A stretch of DNA of 64,000 bases from Paenibacillus sp. FSL R5-0341. GTDB lineage: Bacteria; Bacillota; Bacilli; Paenibacillales; Paenibacillaceae. The notes under the pieces were generated by a model. The model saw only the letters and a list, made by a program, of their open reading frames with translations. It made no database searches and was not told where the DNA came from. The translations under genes were made by a program, and so were the position numbers. The DNA lies in NCBI RefSeq assembly GCF_037975235.1, contig NZ_CP150241.1, forward strand, positions 5,332,001 through 5,396,000, read 5' to 3'. Below, piece after piece: positions 24,319-32,750 of this stretch (within the stretch, counting starts at the first letter, position 1; every line of letters starts with the position of its first letter).

Positions 24319-25278
24319 TCATTCTTCGTCATCCTCAACGTTAATCTTCGTGAGCCTCTTCCTCTTCGGTTCATCGTCCGCGATTTTATTGAGCGGTGAA
24401 GTCTTCGCATGTTCTATCTTCAAGTCATCGTTAATCAGCGCAACGTATCTTCGCGTCATTTCCATCGTTGTATGGCCGAGCGTCTTTTGTACTGCGAAGG
24501 TAGACGAGCCGTTACGAATCGACTCCAGAGCGTAAATATGACGTAGGTCATAAGGCCGTATGTGGACGCCGATCTTCTTACTATGGCGCTCAAGTCTATC
24601 GCCCCATACGTGACGGTTCAACGCGTTTCCTTCATACGTACAGAATATCGGTACTTTGTCCGCCCAACTCAGCGGCCGCGCACGTATTAGCCTGTTCATA
24701 GCCTTAATCGTCGCGTCAGATATCGGAAGATCGCGGGAGCGCCGTGTCTTCGCCGTTAACGCTGTTACGTGAATCTCGCGAGCCTTAGGACGGAAGTTGC
24801 TCGGCACAAGCGCCAGGGCTTCCGATGGACGAATACCGGTATCTAGCGTCAATAAGATTAACGCGTAGTCACGTAGGCCGACGAACGTTGACTGATCCGG
24901 CACCTTAAGTAATTCGCGGAGAACATCGATATCAACGCTGACTCGGCGACCCTCTTCATGGCGCTTTTTAAGTTTAGCAATCGGATTGTCTCTAATATAG
25001 TTGTTTTCAACACACCAATTCAGAAATGAACGCAAATACACGAGACGGCTATTGTAAGTTGCTGGCGCTATCTCAGGCTGCGCGAGGTGGTCGTATACCA
25101 TCGATTTTAGATTCTGAGGGGAATCCCAAGCGGTAGGATAACGCGACATAAAGAGATTCATACTCTGTCGATAGTCCTTAATCGTTTGTTTGCTCAACCC
25201 CTGAACTCGTTTCCAGTTAAGAAACTCATTAAGACATTCTTCCCACGTTCGAATTTTGAGCCGATCTCGTTTTCTCAT
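24319..25278 (-). CDS. Tyrosine recombinase, second of a pair
   Basis: The product has 319 residues: an N-terminal SAM-like core-binding domain (~1-100) and a catalytic domain. The catalytic residues seen are Arg in GIRPSEAL (~148), Arg in YDLRH (~243), His in LGHTT and Tyr in RRYV (~277). The first His of the usual HxxR box is replaced by Tyr (PYDLR), which occurs in some active recombinases. It overlaps the upstream recombinase gene by four bases (ATGA), so the two are co-translated. Together they presumably drive excision and integration at the yutM site. Confidence 0.9.
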   Translation of the reverse strand: MRKRDRLKIRTWEECLNEFLNWKRVQGLSKQTIKDYRQSMNLFMSRYPTAWDSPQNLKSMVYDHLAQPEIAPATYNSRLVYLRSFLNWCVENNYIRDNPIAKLKKRHEEGRRVSVDIDVLRELLKVPDQSTFVGLRDYALILLTLDTGIRPSEALALVPSNFRPKAREIHVTALTAKTRRSRDLPISDATIKAMNRLIRARPLSWADKVPIFCTYEGNALNRHVWGDRLERHSKKIGVHIRPYDLRHIYALESIRNGSSTFAVQKTLGHTTMEMTRRYVALINDDLKIEHAKTSPLNKIADDEPKRKRLTKINVEDDEE

Positions 25279-26315
25279 CTGTCTACTCGATTCTTAATAA
25301 ATTTACTCGTAGGAGAGAATTGATCGTGACTACGCCGAACGTCTTCCGTATCCATCTGTATATACCTTCGCATGGTACGAATATCAGACCATCCGCCCAT
25401 CTTTTGTATGGTAAACGGATCAGCTCCGTTAATGACCATAGCTCGCGCCCAGGTGTGCCGATAAACGTGCGCGGTCATCTTCTTCCCTTCAACGCCCGCC
25501 TTCTCTCCATGATACTTTAACCTCTTATTAAATTGGTTCGCGGATACTGGGTCACCGAAGCATGAAAGGAATATCCGATCCGTAGTAAAGTGTTGTCTGT
25601 TTTCCTCTATAAGCTGCAGAATCAATTTCGCCACTGCCGCGGAGAACGGTACCATGCGCGGCTTACGGTTTTTGTTGGCTTCACCGGACAATGTAATAAA
25701 TCGCGTTTGAAAATCGATATCTCCGATGCGTAGCCCGAGCATTTCAGATACGCGACAGCCACTATCGAGCATCAACATAATGCCGACATAATCGCGGAAT
25801 CCCACGAAGTCCCTTCGATTCGGTTGTGCTAAGATGGCAATAATCTCTTCATCCGTCAGACAATTTGTTAAATCTACGTCCTGGCGCAGCAACTTCACTT
25901 TGCTTATCGGATTAATCTCGATTAAGTCATCGCGCTCAAGCTGATTGAAGATCGCCTTAAGTGTACGTATACGAATGTTAATAGTCGTATCCGATAAACC
26001 TACACGCTGCCCCTCCGTTGGTATGTGCTTGTGTCCCTCGTATCGGACCCGATCGTACTTCATATACGAAATGTGGTCGCGAATAGTGCTGACCTCGATA
26101 TGCTCAATCAACGTGATATCCGGATGAAACTGATTAAGCCATTTCACGAAGTATCCGTAATGTTTCGTGTAATCCTTAAGGGTGCTTTCGCGTAGTCCCT
26201 CCACCTTCTTCGCGTTGGTTACAAAATCCAGTGCTTGCTCTAATGTAAGCTCCGGGAACAACTTTACATCACGCGCGCCGACCGGGGCACGTCTTTCTCG
26301 TTTCGTTAACGCCAT
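25275..26315 (-). CDS. Tyrosine recombinase, first of a pair
   Basis: The product has 346 residues. It has an N-terminal core-binding domain (~25-130) and a catalytic domain with Arg in CRVSEML (~187), His and Arg in HVYRH (~285), Trp in place of the second His (GGWSD) and Tyr in RRYIQ (~318). It lies next to the right attachment site. No excisionase gene was recognised. Its Shine-Dalgarno lies in the stem of a hairpin, so translation is probably controlled. Confidence 0.9.
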   Translation of the reverse strand: MALTKRERRAPVGARDVKLFPELTLEQALDFVTNAKKVEGLRESTLKDYTKHYGYFVKWLNQFHPDITLIEHIEVSTIRDHISYMKYDRVRYEGHKHIPTEGQRVGLSDTTINIRIRTLKAIFNQLERDDLIEINPISKVKLLRQDVDLTNCLTDEEIIAILAQPNRRDFVGFRDYVGIMLMLDSGCRVSEMLGLRIGDIDFQTRFITLSGEANKNRKPRMVPFSAAVAKLILQLIEENRQHFTTDRIFLSCFGDPVSANQFNKRLKYHGEKAGVEGKKMTAHVYRHTWARAMVINGADPFTIQKMGGWSDIRTMRRYIQMDTEDVRRSHDQFSPTSKFIKNRVDR

Positions 26316-26318
26316 AAC

Positions 26319-26369
26319 AAAAAGACCTCCATAACGTAATTAGTACGAAACTAATACGTCATAGAGGTC
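26319..26369 (-). promoter_or_regulatory. Hairpin that terminates and masks the recombinase Shine-Dalgarno
   Basis: In minus-strand RNA, bases 26369-26350 pair with 26344-26324 over about 20 bp, counting G-U wobbles and one bulge, with a five-base loop, then UUUUU (26323-26319). The GGAGG of the first recombinase (26330-26326) is in the 3' arm. Transcripts reading in from yutM would be terminated, and any that escape would hide the ribosome site. Confidence 0.8.
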
Positions 26370-26534
26370 GTGATTCACAACCCTGAAATGCCATTTCAAG
26401 GATTGATAACGTTCATCGTCCGGGGTTGTTAACCTACCGAAATACCTGCGCAATTCACAATCTGCACCGTTAAGGCTACCGTTACAGGCTTGCGTTCGTC
26501 ATCCGTTATCGAATGCGCTCAAACCCGCGCCAGT

Positions 26535-26631
26535 TTAACAATCCTTATCAGGCACACCCGCATCTTCCTTCGTACGGAAAGAAGATCCGCAGCCACAAGT
26601 GGCTACTGCGTTCGGGTTATGAATCGTAAAT
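26535..26631 (-). repeat. attR: 97-bp repeat forming the 3' end of yutM
   Basis: It is identical to 8159-8255 except at 26598. It restores the coding end and stop codon of the yutM-like gene, so integration does not destroy the gene. Confidence 0.9.
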
Positions 26632-26891
26632 CCACCCGTCATGCCGGACTCTTCAAAATCAATTTCAAGTCCATTCAGGTATTTCAGGTTTTCCTTCTCG
26701 ACTACAACCTTCATGTTCTGAATATCCATATACAGGTCCTCATCGGACTCTTTATCGTCAAAGCCCATGGCGTACGAAAATCCGGTGCAACCGCCCGGTG
26801 CTACGCCAAGACGCAGGAACATACCAGGTGTCTCTTGCTGTGCAAGCATCTCTTTCAATCTGTCAGCAGCCGTTTCGCTGATGTTAATCAT
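26535..26891 (-). CDS. yutM: HesB/IscA-type iron-sulfur carrier (ErpA/YutM-like)
   Basis: The product has 118 residues, the normal length of A-type carriers. The three conserved Cys ligands are visible: GGCTGFSY near residue 35 and CGCGSSF near residue 100. It carries Fe-S clusters from the scaffold to target proteins. Neighbours yutJ, yuzB and yutI are also linked to Fe-S or redox functions in Bacillus. The mobile element replaced its last 31 codons with an equivalent sequence. Upstream are a 205-bp inverted-repeat element and a good promoter. Confidence 0.92.
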   Translation of the reverse strand: MINISETAADRLKEMLAQQETPGMFLRLGVAPGGCTGFSYAMGFDDKESDEDLYMDIQNMKVVVEKENLKYLNGLEIDFEESGMTGGFTIHNPNAVATCGCGSSFRTKEDAGVPDKDC

Positions 26892-26924
26892 GCCAGGTCA
26901 CTCTCCTTTTTCATATAAAATCAT

Positions 26925-27129
26925 GTTCAAAAAGGGCGCTTTTCAGTACCAAGAAGATGGGATGAAGATAGAAATGGAGTAGCGGAGCGTAGGCAAAACT
27001 ACGTGAGCAACTACAATGTTTCCTTCGGAAACATACTTCGTAAGCCTCCCGCTTATTTCGGCTGAATCCCATATTCGACGCTGAGATGCCGCTAGGCATC
27101 CTTCGTAATCAAAAGCGGACTTTTTGAAC
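26925..27129. repeat. 205-bp inverted-repeat element in the yutM leader
   Basis: The ends are imperfect inverted repeats of about 33 bp (GTTCAAAAAGGGCGCTTTT and, reverse-complemented, GTTCAAAAAGTCCGCTTTT). Inside are two perfect hairpins, ATGTTTCC/GGAAACAT and GATGCC/GGCATC. It has no ORF, which fits a MITE or a REP-like element. It sits between the yutM promoter and its start codon and would be part of the mRNA leader. Confidence 0.75.
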
Positions 27130-27153
27130 TACCTTTCATTAACTCTTCTTTAA

Positions 27154-27182
27154 ATTATACTCCACCCCGTCAAGGGTCTCAA
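27154..27182 (-). promoter_or_regulatory. Promoter of yutM
   Basis: On the minus strand, TTGAGA (27182-27177) and TATAAT (27159-27154) are 17 bp apart. The transcript would cross the 205-bp element before reaching yutM. Confidence 0.7.
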
Positions 27183-27236
27183 GTCATGTTTGCCTCTTTC
27201 CGCGTTCCCCCTGAACTCCTTTTTCTTCCCAGTGTA

Positions 27237-27265
27237 TTGAACCCCCGCGACACGAGGTTTATAAT
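27237..27265 (+). promoter_or_regulatory. Promoter of mqnE, with a ~290-nt leader
   Basis: TTGAAC (27237-27242) and TATAAT (27260-27265) are 17 bp apart. The start codon is ~290 nt downstream. The leader contains small hairpins (GCAGC/GCTGC, GCGGC/GACCGC) but I do not recognise a riboswitch. Confidence 0.65.
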
Positions 27266-27562
27266 GAATAGGTGGTCGCACTGAAATGTCGATATTTTGT
27301 CATGACTTATTCAGACGATGGTCATAATTGGAGTTGTAATTTTTTTCACATTTCGAGACTGCAACGCAGTCCCCAATGCATATATGAGTCAACAGACTCC
27401 ATTTTTTGAAAAAATTTAGCTTTCATATGCAGCACACGCTGCACCGGGTAAATAAGAGTTAGTCCTTATAAGAAAGCGGCAGATGACCGCATCTTTGCTA
27501 TGTAGTTCTGTATGCAGATCCTACACACAACTCAAATCCGGTTAAGAACAGGAGGAAACAGT

Positions 27563-28669
27563 ATGTCTACATTGGTAACACCGTTCACAGACAAAAGAAT
27601 GGCTGAAATCGTTGAGAAAGTGCAGAACGGCGTAAGGCTGAGCGTAGAAGACGGCGTATATCTGTATGAAACAGATGATCTGCTGACTTTGGGCCAGTTG
27701 GCCAATGAGGCCAACCTGCGGAAGAATGGTAAGAAAGTGTATTTCATCGAAAACATGAGTCTTTATTTTACAAACGTATGCGAAGCTCGCTGCGCTTTTT
27801 GTAATTTCCGCAAAGACCAGGGTGAAGATGGCTCTTACACATTGTCCGGTCAGGAAATGATCGATTATGTGGAACAGCATATTCATCCAGGCGTAAGAGA
27901 GTTCCATATTGTAGGCGGACATAATAACCATGTTCCTTTTCAGTATTATGTCGATTCCCTGCGTGCTTTAAACGAGAAATATCCGGATGTTACGCTGAAA
28001 GCCTACACGGCAGCCGAGATTGATTTCTTCACTCGCATCAGCGGACTCAGTATTAAGGAAGTTCTACAGGAGTTGCAAAAAGCAGGTCTGAAAACATTGA
28101 CTGGCGGCGGCGCTGAGATTTTGTCGGATGAATATCGCAAAAAAATGCGTGTAGACAAAGCGAACGTGGATCGTTATCTTGAGGTGCACCGCACAGCTCA
28201 TAACCTGGGCATGCGTACGCATACTACGATGTTGTATGGATCGATTGAATCCTATGAGGACCGCGTTAACCATATGGCGCAGATTCGTGAATTGCAAGAC
28301 GAGACCAACGGATTCATGGTCTTTATCCCGCTTTCCATGCAGCCAAAAAGTAAAAACGCGAGCATTATGCGTCGTAACTCGGCCTATGAGGATCTCAAAA
28401 CAATTGCGATCAGCCGTTTGATGCTGGATAACATCGATCATATCAAAGCCTACTTCATCAACATCGGTCCTCAACTGGCTCAAGTCGCCCTTGGATTCGG
28501 TGCTTCGGATGCACATGGCACGATCGTTCGCGAACGAATTAGTCATGCAGCAGGTGCACTAACGCCTGAAGGCCTCACCCGCAAAGAGCTCATTTGGCTA
28601 ATTAAAGGTGCAGGACGTATTCCGGTAGAACGTGATACGTTCTACAATGAAATTGAAGTGTACGAATAG
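27563..28669 (+). CDS. mqnE: Aminofutalosine synthase MqnE (radical SAM)
   Basis: The ATG at 27563 follows AGGAGG, giving 368 residues. The radical-SAM cluster motif CEARCAFC (CxxxCxxC) lies at about residues 72-80, and the GGHNNHVPF and LTGGGAEILSDE motifs match MqnE. It joins 3-enolpyruvoyl-benzoate to S-adenosylmethionine to make aminofutalosine in the futalosine pathway of menaquinone synthesis. Paenibacilli use this route. It needs a 4Fe-4S cluster, and its neighbours include Fe-S carriers. Confidence 0.92.
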   Translation: MSTLVTPFTDKRMAEIVEKVQNGVRLSVEDGVYLYETDDLLTLGQLANEANLRKNGKKVYFIENMSLYFTNVCEARCAFCNFRKDQGEDGSYTLSGQEMIDYVEQHIHPGVREFHIVGGHNNHVPFQYYVDSLRALNEKYPDVTLKAYTAAEIDFFTRISGLSIKEVLQELQKAGLKTLTGGGAEILSDEYRKKMRVDKANVDRYLEVHRTAHNLGMRTHTTMLYGSIESYEDRVNHMAQIRELQDETNGFMVFIPLSMQPKSKNASIMRRNSAYEDLKTIAISRLMLDNIDHIKAYFINIGPQLAQVALGFGASDAHGTIVRERISHAAGALTPEGLTRKELIWLIKGAGRIPVERDTFYNEIEVYE

Positions 28670-28820
28670 TAAATTAACACCATCTATAACTATATTGCAC
28701 CAGCATCACTCCAGGACGCTACTTTCATTATAGAGAGACGTTTGAATTCGAGTGGTGCAAACTGCTGATTTATATCTTCAATTTTCAATGTCTATTTTTC
28801 AATAATTCAAATCCAAACAA

Positions 28821-28850
28821 AAGGAGCAGCTATGTTATTGCATAGCTGCT
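28821..28850. terminator. Perfect 12-bp hairpin between mqnE and yutJ
   Basis: The arms GGAGCAGCTATG and CATAGCTGCTCC enclose a six-base loop. On the plus strand there is no T run, so termination is uncertain. It could be a processing or attenuation structure upstream of yutJ. Confidence 0.5.
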
Positions 28851-28903
28851 CCACAGGTTACAGCCCCATTTCAGTGGGACTGATGCAGAAAGGAAGCCGA
28901 GTC

Positions 28904-29965
28904 ATGAAAAATTTCGTCATTCTTGGAGGCGGCTATGGCGGCCTCACCATCATCAAGGAACTTCTGGAAGGTAAAATTCCATCCGATACACAAATTATTT
29001 TGGTGGACCGCAGCCCCTTCCAGGGATTAAAGACCGAATATTACGCACTCGCAGCAGGCACCGTATCCGATTATGACCTGCGTATCCAATTTCCCGTGAG
29101 CGATAAAGTCACTTACCGTTATGGAGAAGTTACTTCGATCGACCTGGAACAGCGTCAGATTGAATTTGAAGGCCAAGACCCGCTCGTGTACGACAAGCTT
29201 GTCATTGGACTTGGTTGTACAGATCGTTTCCACAACACACCAGGCGCCGAAGATTACAGCTGTACCATCCAGAGCTTCAGCAAAACACGCGAGACCTACC
29301 TGCGTCTTAATGAGATCAAAGCCTATGGCAATGTGCATATCGTTGGCGGCGGATTAAGCGGTGTCGAGATGGCAGCCGAACTTCGTGAGAGCAGACCCGA
29401 TCTGAACATCAGCATTCTGGATCGTGGCGAGCGTGTATTATCTGCTTTCCCACAACGTCTGTCCGTTTATGTGCATGAATGGTTCAACGAACATCAGGTA
29501 GAGACACGCGGGCATATCGCTATTTCACGTGTTGAACCGAATGCCATCTATAACCGGGATGAACAGATTCTAACGGATGCTGTCGTGTGGACTGCAGGCA
29601 TTCAGCCCGTAAAAGTGGTTCAGGATCTGGACGTGACCAAAGACCCTCAAGGTCGTGTCGTCCTGAATGAATACTACCAAATCCCGGAATATACCGATGT
29701 ATATGTTGTTGGTGACTGTGCGAGTGTCCCTTATGCACCTAGCGGTCAAGCTGCCGAAGTGCAGGGTGAGCAGATCGCCCATATTCAGCATGCCCTCTGG
29801 AAAGGCGAAAAGCCCAATCCACATCCACTCAAGCTTCGTGGCACACTAGGTGCACTCGGCAAGAAGTCCGGGTTTGGGCTGATGGGCAAAACGTCCATGA
29901 TGGGACGTGTACCTCGTATTTTGAAAAGTGGTGTGCTCTGGATGTCCAAGCGCCATCTCGGTTAG
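28904..29965 (+). CDS. yutJ: Type II NADH dehydrogenase-like flavoprotein
   Basis: The start at 28904 has AAAGGAAG; an upstream frame runs through the hairpin. The 353-residue product has an FAD Rossmann motif at the N-terminus (ILGGGYGGL), a second nucleotide-binding motif (IVGGGLSGVEMAAEL, ~residue 150) and the FAD-binding end motif (VYVVGDCAS, ~residue 270). It probably oxidises NADH and reduces menaquinone at the membrane. The length and neighbours match Bacillus YutJ. Confidence 0.85.
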   Translation: MKNFVILGGGYGGLTIIKELLEGKIPSDTQIILVDRSPFQGLKTEYYALAAGTVSDYDLRIQFPVSDKVTYRYGEVTSIDLEQRQIEFEGQDPLVYDKLVIGLGCTDRFHNTPGAEDYSCTIQSFSKTRETYLRLNEIKAYGNVHIVGGGLSGVEMAAELRESRPDLNISILDRGERVLSAFPQRLSVYVHEWFNEHQVETRGHIAISRVEPNAIYNRDEQILTDAVVWTAGIQPVKVVQDLDVTKDPQGRVVLNEYYQIPEYTDVYVVGDCASVPYAPSGQAAEVQGEQIAHIQHALWKGEKPNPHPLKLRGTLGALGKKSGFGLMGKTSMMGRVPRILKSGVLWMSKRHLG

Positions 29966-30216
29966 TCGAGATCGAGCTCGTCCCAAGCATCGGCTTCGGC
30001 AATTTTGGCCAGAATGGCGTTATATAGATCCTCTACTTTGTCTGTGATGACAACTTCGCCATTCACCAGTGCAAAAGGAGTCATATAACATTGGCCACAG
30101 TTGGTAAGGCAGCCGTATTCAATCACGTCATAGTCTGGATTTTCTTCCAGTTGATCCATGACTTCATCTGTGCCAAAATGCATATTATTGGCACAAAATT
30201 CAATAATCGGTCTCAT
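29962..30216 (-). CDS. yuzB: YuzB-like DUF1450 protein
   Basis: The product has 84 residues. A Cys pattern (FCANN, then YGCLTNCGQC) resembles thioredoxin-like ferredoxins with a possible metal or Fe-S site. Convergent with yutJ, its stop overlaps that gene by four bases. The function is unknown. Confidence 0.85.
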   Translation of the reverse strand: MRPIIEFCANNMHFGTDEVMDQLEENPDYDVIEYGCLTNCGQCYMTPFALVNGEVVITDKVEDLYNAILAKIAEADAWDELDLD

Positions 30217-30296
30217 GTAGGTTCACCTGCTTTGTTTGACCATTTTAATTTACGGCCAATTGTAATATAATATAGTAAGGAAAGGAGTTGAAAAAA

Positions 30297-30542
30297 ATGA
30301 GCGAAAACGCACAAAGCACCATGTACGATGAGGTATCTGATGTGCTTGACAAACTTCGTCCGTTCCTGCAACGCGATGGCGGTGACGTGGAACTGGTCGA
30401 CGTGGAGGACGGCATCATTAAGCTGAAACTGGTCGGTGCCTGCGGCAGTTGCCCAAGCTCCACCATTACCTTAAAAGCCGGGATTGAACGCGCCCTTCTC
30501 GAAGAAGTTGAGGGTGTACAAGAAGTCGTACAAGTATTCTAA
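30297..30542 (+). CDS. yutI: NifU C-terminal domain protein (YutI-like)
   Basis: The ATG at 30297 is nine bases after AAAGGAG, giving 81 residues. It has the RPFLQRDGGDVELV start and the CGSCPSS motif (CxxC) of Nfu/NifU C-terminal scaffolds, which bind and transfer a 4Fe-4S cluster. Together with yutM it forms the local Fe-S delivery set. A terminator follows. Confidence 0.92.
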   Translation: MSENAQSTMYDEVSDVLDKLRPFLQRDGGDVELVDVEDGIIKLKLVGACGSCPSSTITLKAGIERALLEEVEGVQEVVQVF

Positions 30543-30567
30543 TCAATCCTTCACGAAATAAACCTCA

Positions 30568-30607
30568 AGAGCCTTTCGCTTCGCATGAAGCGGAGGGCTC
30601 TTTTTTT
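30568..30607 (+). terminator. Terminator of yutI
   Basis: An AGAGCC/GGCTCT hairpin with inner TTCGCTT/AAGCG pairing runs into seven Ts. Confidence 0.9.
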
Positions 30608-30679
30608 GTGTGCATATGCAGAGAGTCCATTTCTCACTGTCACCTTGACCAGTTTTCCACGTACGTCCTTCATTTCACC

Positions 30680-31465
30680 CTAAGTATCCTCGCGCTGTAT
30701 GGTTGGACGAATCGGATCAAGTCCTCCAGATACATCCATAATGTTGCCTGTTATAAAATCGGAATGATCCAGGCACAGATACGTAATGACTCGTGCAATA
30801 TCTTCACCGCTACCGGGTCGTCCTCTTGGCGTTTCCTCGTCGGTGATGCCTGCCATCTCATCAATCGTTTTTTCCTTGTTGGCACCGCGAATATCTCCGG
30901 GACATACCATGTTAACCGTAATTCCAAAAGGAGCTTCTTCAACCGCGAGTGTCTTCGTAAAAGATACCAGACCAACCTTGGCAGCCGCATACACTGCGCG
31001 GTGGGGCCAGGATCTCGCTTCTCCGGCATGACTGAAGCCAAAATGGATAATCCGTCCCCATTGCTTGCGTCTCATCTCTGGCAATACACGCTGATCCAGT
31101 AACATGGGCCCCAACAGGTTACCCTGTACAAGCATCTGAACCTCACCTTCAGCATACTCCGCAAATAATCGACGCTCACGGACAAATGGTCCCGCGTTAT
31201 TTACCAAAATATCAATGCTGCCCAGCTTGTCTTCCACCTGTTCAACCAATGAAGCAATATCTTGCACCTTGGATATATCAGCCTGAATGGCAATGCACCG
31301 CACACCCTTGGCTGTAATCTGAGCCCTTAAAGCCTCAGCTTCTGTTCTGCTGTGTACATAGTTGAGGGCAATATCACACCCCTGATCTGCCAGACTGAGG
31401 GCCGTCATTTTACCAAGACCTTTGGCACTTCCCGTTATGAGGGCAACCTTTCCCTTCACGTTCAT
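30680..31465 (-). CDS. Short-chain dehydrogenase/reductase (FabG-like)
   Basis: The ATG at 31465 follows AGAGGGGG, giving 261 residues. The Rossmann motif TGSAKGLG, the NNAG motif, the catalytic Ser (FGFSHAG), Tyr and Lys (YAAAK) are all present. It is a classical SDR that uses NAD(P)H on an unknown alcohol or ketone. The sequence GDIRGANKE after the active site and the C-terminus (ITGNIMDVSGG) are usual for this family. It is a single gene. Confidence 0.88.
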   Translation of the reverse strand: MNVKGKVALITGSAKGLGKMTALSLADQGCDIALNYVHSRTEAEALRAQITAKGVRCIAIQADISKVQDIASLVEQVEDKLGSIDILVNNAGPFVRERRLFAEYAEGEVQMLVQGNLLGPMLLDQRVLPEMRRKQWGRIIHFGFSHAGEARSWPHRAVYAAAKVGLVSFTKTLAVEEAPFGITVNMVCPGDIRGANKEKTIDEMAGITDEETPRGRPGSGEDIARVITYLCLDHSDFITGNIMDVSGGLDPIRPTIQREDT

Positions 31466-31626
31466 CCCCCTCTTCAAAGAGCAGTCACTATCCAGTATAA
31501 AAGATTTATCCTCCTCCTACAACTCGGTTATCTCTAAGGAAGTATCCACCTATAATTCCAAATATATCTTGATCGAAATCAGACACCTGTGATACTGTCG
31601 AGGATATAACCCGAAAGGACCTCAAC

Positions 31627-32631
31627 ATGAACATGAAGAACAAAAGATGGATATCGTTTCTTACACTTTTGATGGTGAGTTTATTCACAATCTCTAGTGC
31701 CCTACAGGTATCAGCGGCAAATGAGACTGACCAGGCACCTGATGAGTACGATTGGATTACTGGACCAGCATCTGTCTCTCTGGACGGTAAGGCCACCCTG
31801 GAAGTCCCTGAGAGCCATTCCTATCTGGATAAGGCCAATACCCAACGTTCGATACTTAACAGTGGTGGAAAGCCTAACGGGAATGAAATCGGAAGCCTAA
31901 CCAGCCATAGCGAATTCGACTCGTGGTATGTCGTGTTCGAGTACGTGAAGACAGGTCATATTCATGATGACGATCAAAACCTGAGTGCTGAAGAACTGTT
32001 AAGCAGTTATATCCGAGGCACAGAAGAAGACAACAGAGAGCTTGATCCTGAATATAGAACGTACATAACAGGATGGGAAATCGAACCGGCATATGATAAG
32101 ACCAAGCATCAGTTGGTCTACTCCCTTGGTTTCAAGAATGCTGATCAGCAAGCCATGGTGAATTACAATGTAAAGCTCCTGACACGCGAAGGGTACATCA
32201 CAGCCATTCTGGTTACAGATACGAACACCTTTCAACAGAGCCGCCAGGCATTCGAGGAAACGGTCCTTAATCAACTTAGCATTAATGCAGGATATACCTA
32301 CGAGGAGTACAATGCTTCGACTGACAAAACATCCACCATAGGGCTCAACAGTCTTCTGATGGGCGGGATCGGATACACAGCTTCCCACAAATTCAGTGCT
32401 CTTCTTTTGCTCAAAAAAGGATGGGCCTTGATCCTGGTTGTCGTTCTTGGGCTAATCGGGTGGATCAGATACAAGATCAAAAGCTCACACGGAGAAGAAG
32501 AAACACTCTCTCCCTCCGAGAGGACGTACCTGCAAGAAGCAGATGAGCAGCAGTATGCTGATCAGAATGAATTATCCTATTACCGCCAATCTGGGCATCC
32601 ATCCAACGTGGATAAACAAGATAAGCCCTGA
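31627..32631 (+). CDS. DUF2167 membrane-anchored protein
   Basis: The product has 334 residues. It has a signal peptide (cleaved near VSAA), the DUF2167 pattern (WITGPASVSL, SWYVVFEYVKTG, ITGWEIEPAYD), a C-terminal membrane helix near residues 260-285 and a charged cytoplasmic tail. The large domain is outside the cell. The function is unknown. AAAGGA precedes the ATG by seven bases. Confidence 0.85.
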   Translation: MNMKNKRWISFLTLLMVSLFTISSALQVSAANETDQAPDEYDWITGPASVSLDGKATLEVPESHSYLDKANTQRSILNSGGKPNGNEIGSLTSHSEFDSWYVVFEYVKTGHIHDDDQNLSAEELLSSYIRGTEEDNRELDPEYRTYITGWEIEPAYDKTKHQLVYSLGFKNADQQAMVNYNVKLLTREGYITAILVTDTNTFQQSRQAFEETVLNQLSINAGYTYEEYNASTDKTSTIGLNSLLMGGIGYTASHKFSALLLLKKGWALILVVVLGLIGWIRYKIKSSHGEEETLSPSERTYLQEADEQQYADQNELSYYRQSGHPSNVDKQDKP

Positions 32632-32672
32632 CCCTTGTTGATTCCCACGTCAGTACAGACTAGGAAACATAA

Positions 32673-32714
32673 AATAAGCCGTATATCTCTTCTGGAGAGA
32701 CATACGGCTTATTT
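32673..32714. terminator. Bidirectional terminator
   Basis: AATAAGCCGTAT pairs with ATACGGCTTATT around an inner CTCT/GAGA stem. It serves both the DUF2167 gene and metQ. Confidence 0.85.
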
Positions 32715-32750
32715 CTTACAAACTTTACATCACATCACACATATCGTGAA

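Larger units (their letters stand above)
8159..26631. mobile_element. PICI-like integrated element in the 3' end of yutM
   Basis: The borders are 97-bp direct repeats at 8159-8255 and 26535-26631, differing at one base. Two tyrosine recombinase genes sit next to the right border. The interior carries a Cro/CI-type divergent switch, an initiator-like protein, repeat arrays, and a terminase-small-like and a tail-fibre-like gene, but no large terminase, portal, capsid, tape measure or lysis genes. Known phage satellites (SaPIs, PICIs) have integrase, divergent regulators, replication genes and a small terminase, at about 15 kb. Satellite status is therefore inferred. A decayed prophage or an integrative plasmid remain possible. 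Confidence 0.85.

Noticed and set aside
8159..26631. Complete prophage
   Set aside because: No large terminase, portal, capsid, tape measure, holin/endolysin module or full tail set can be seen in about 18 kb.
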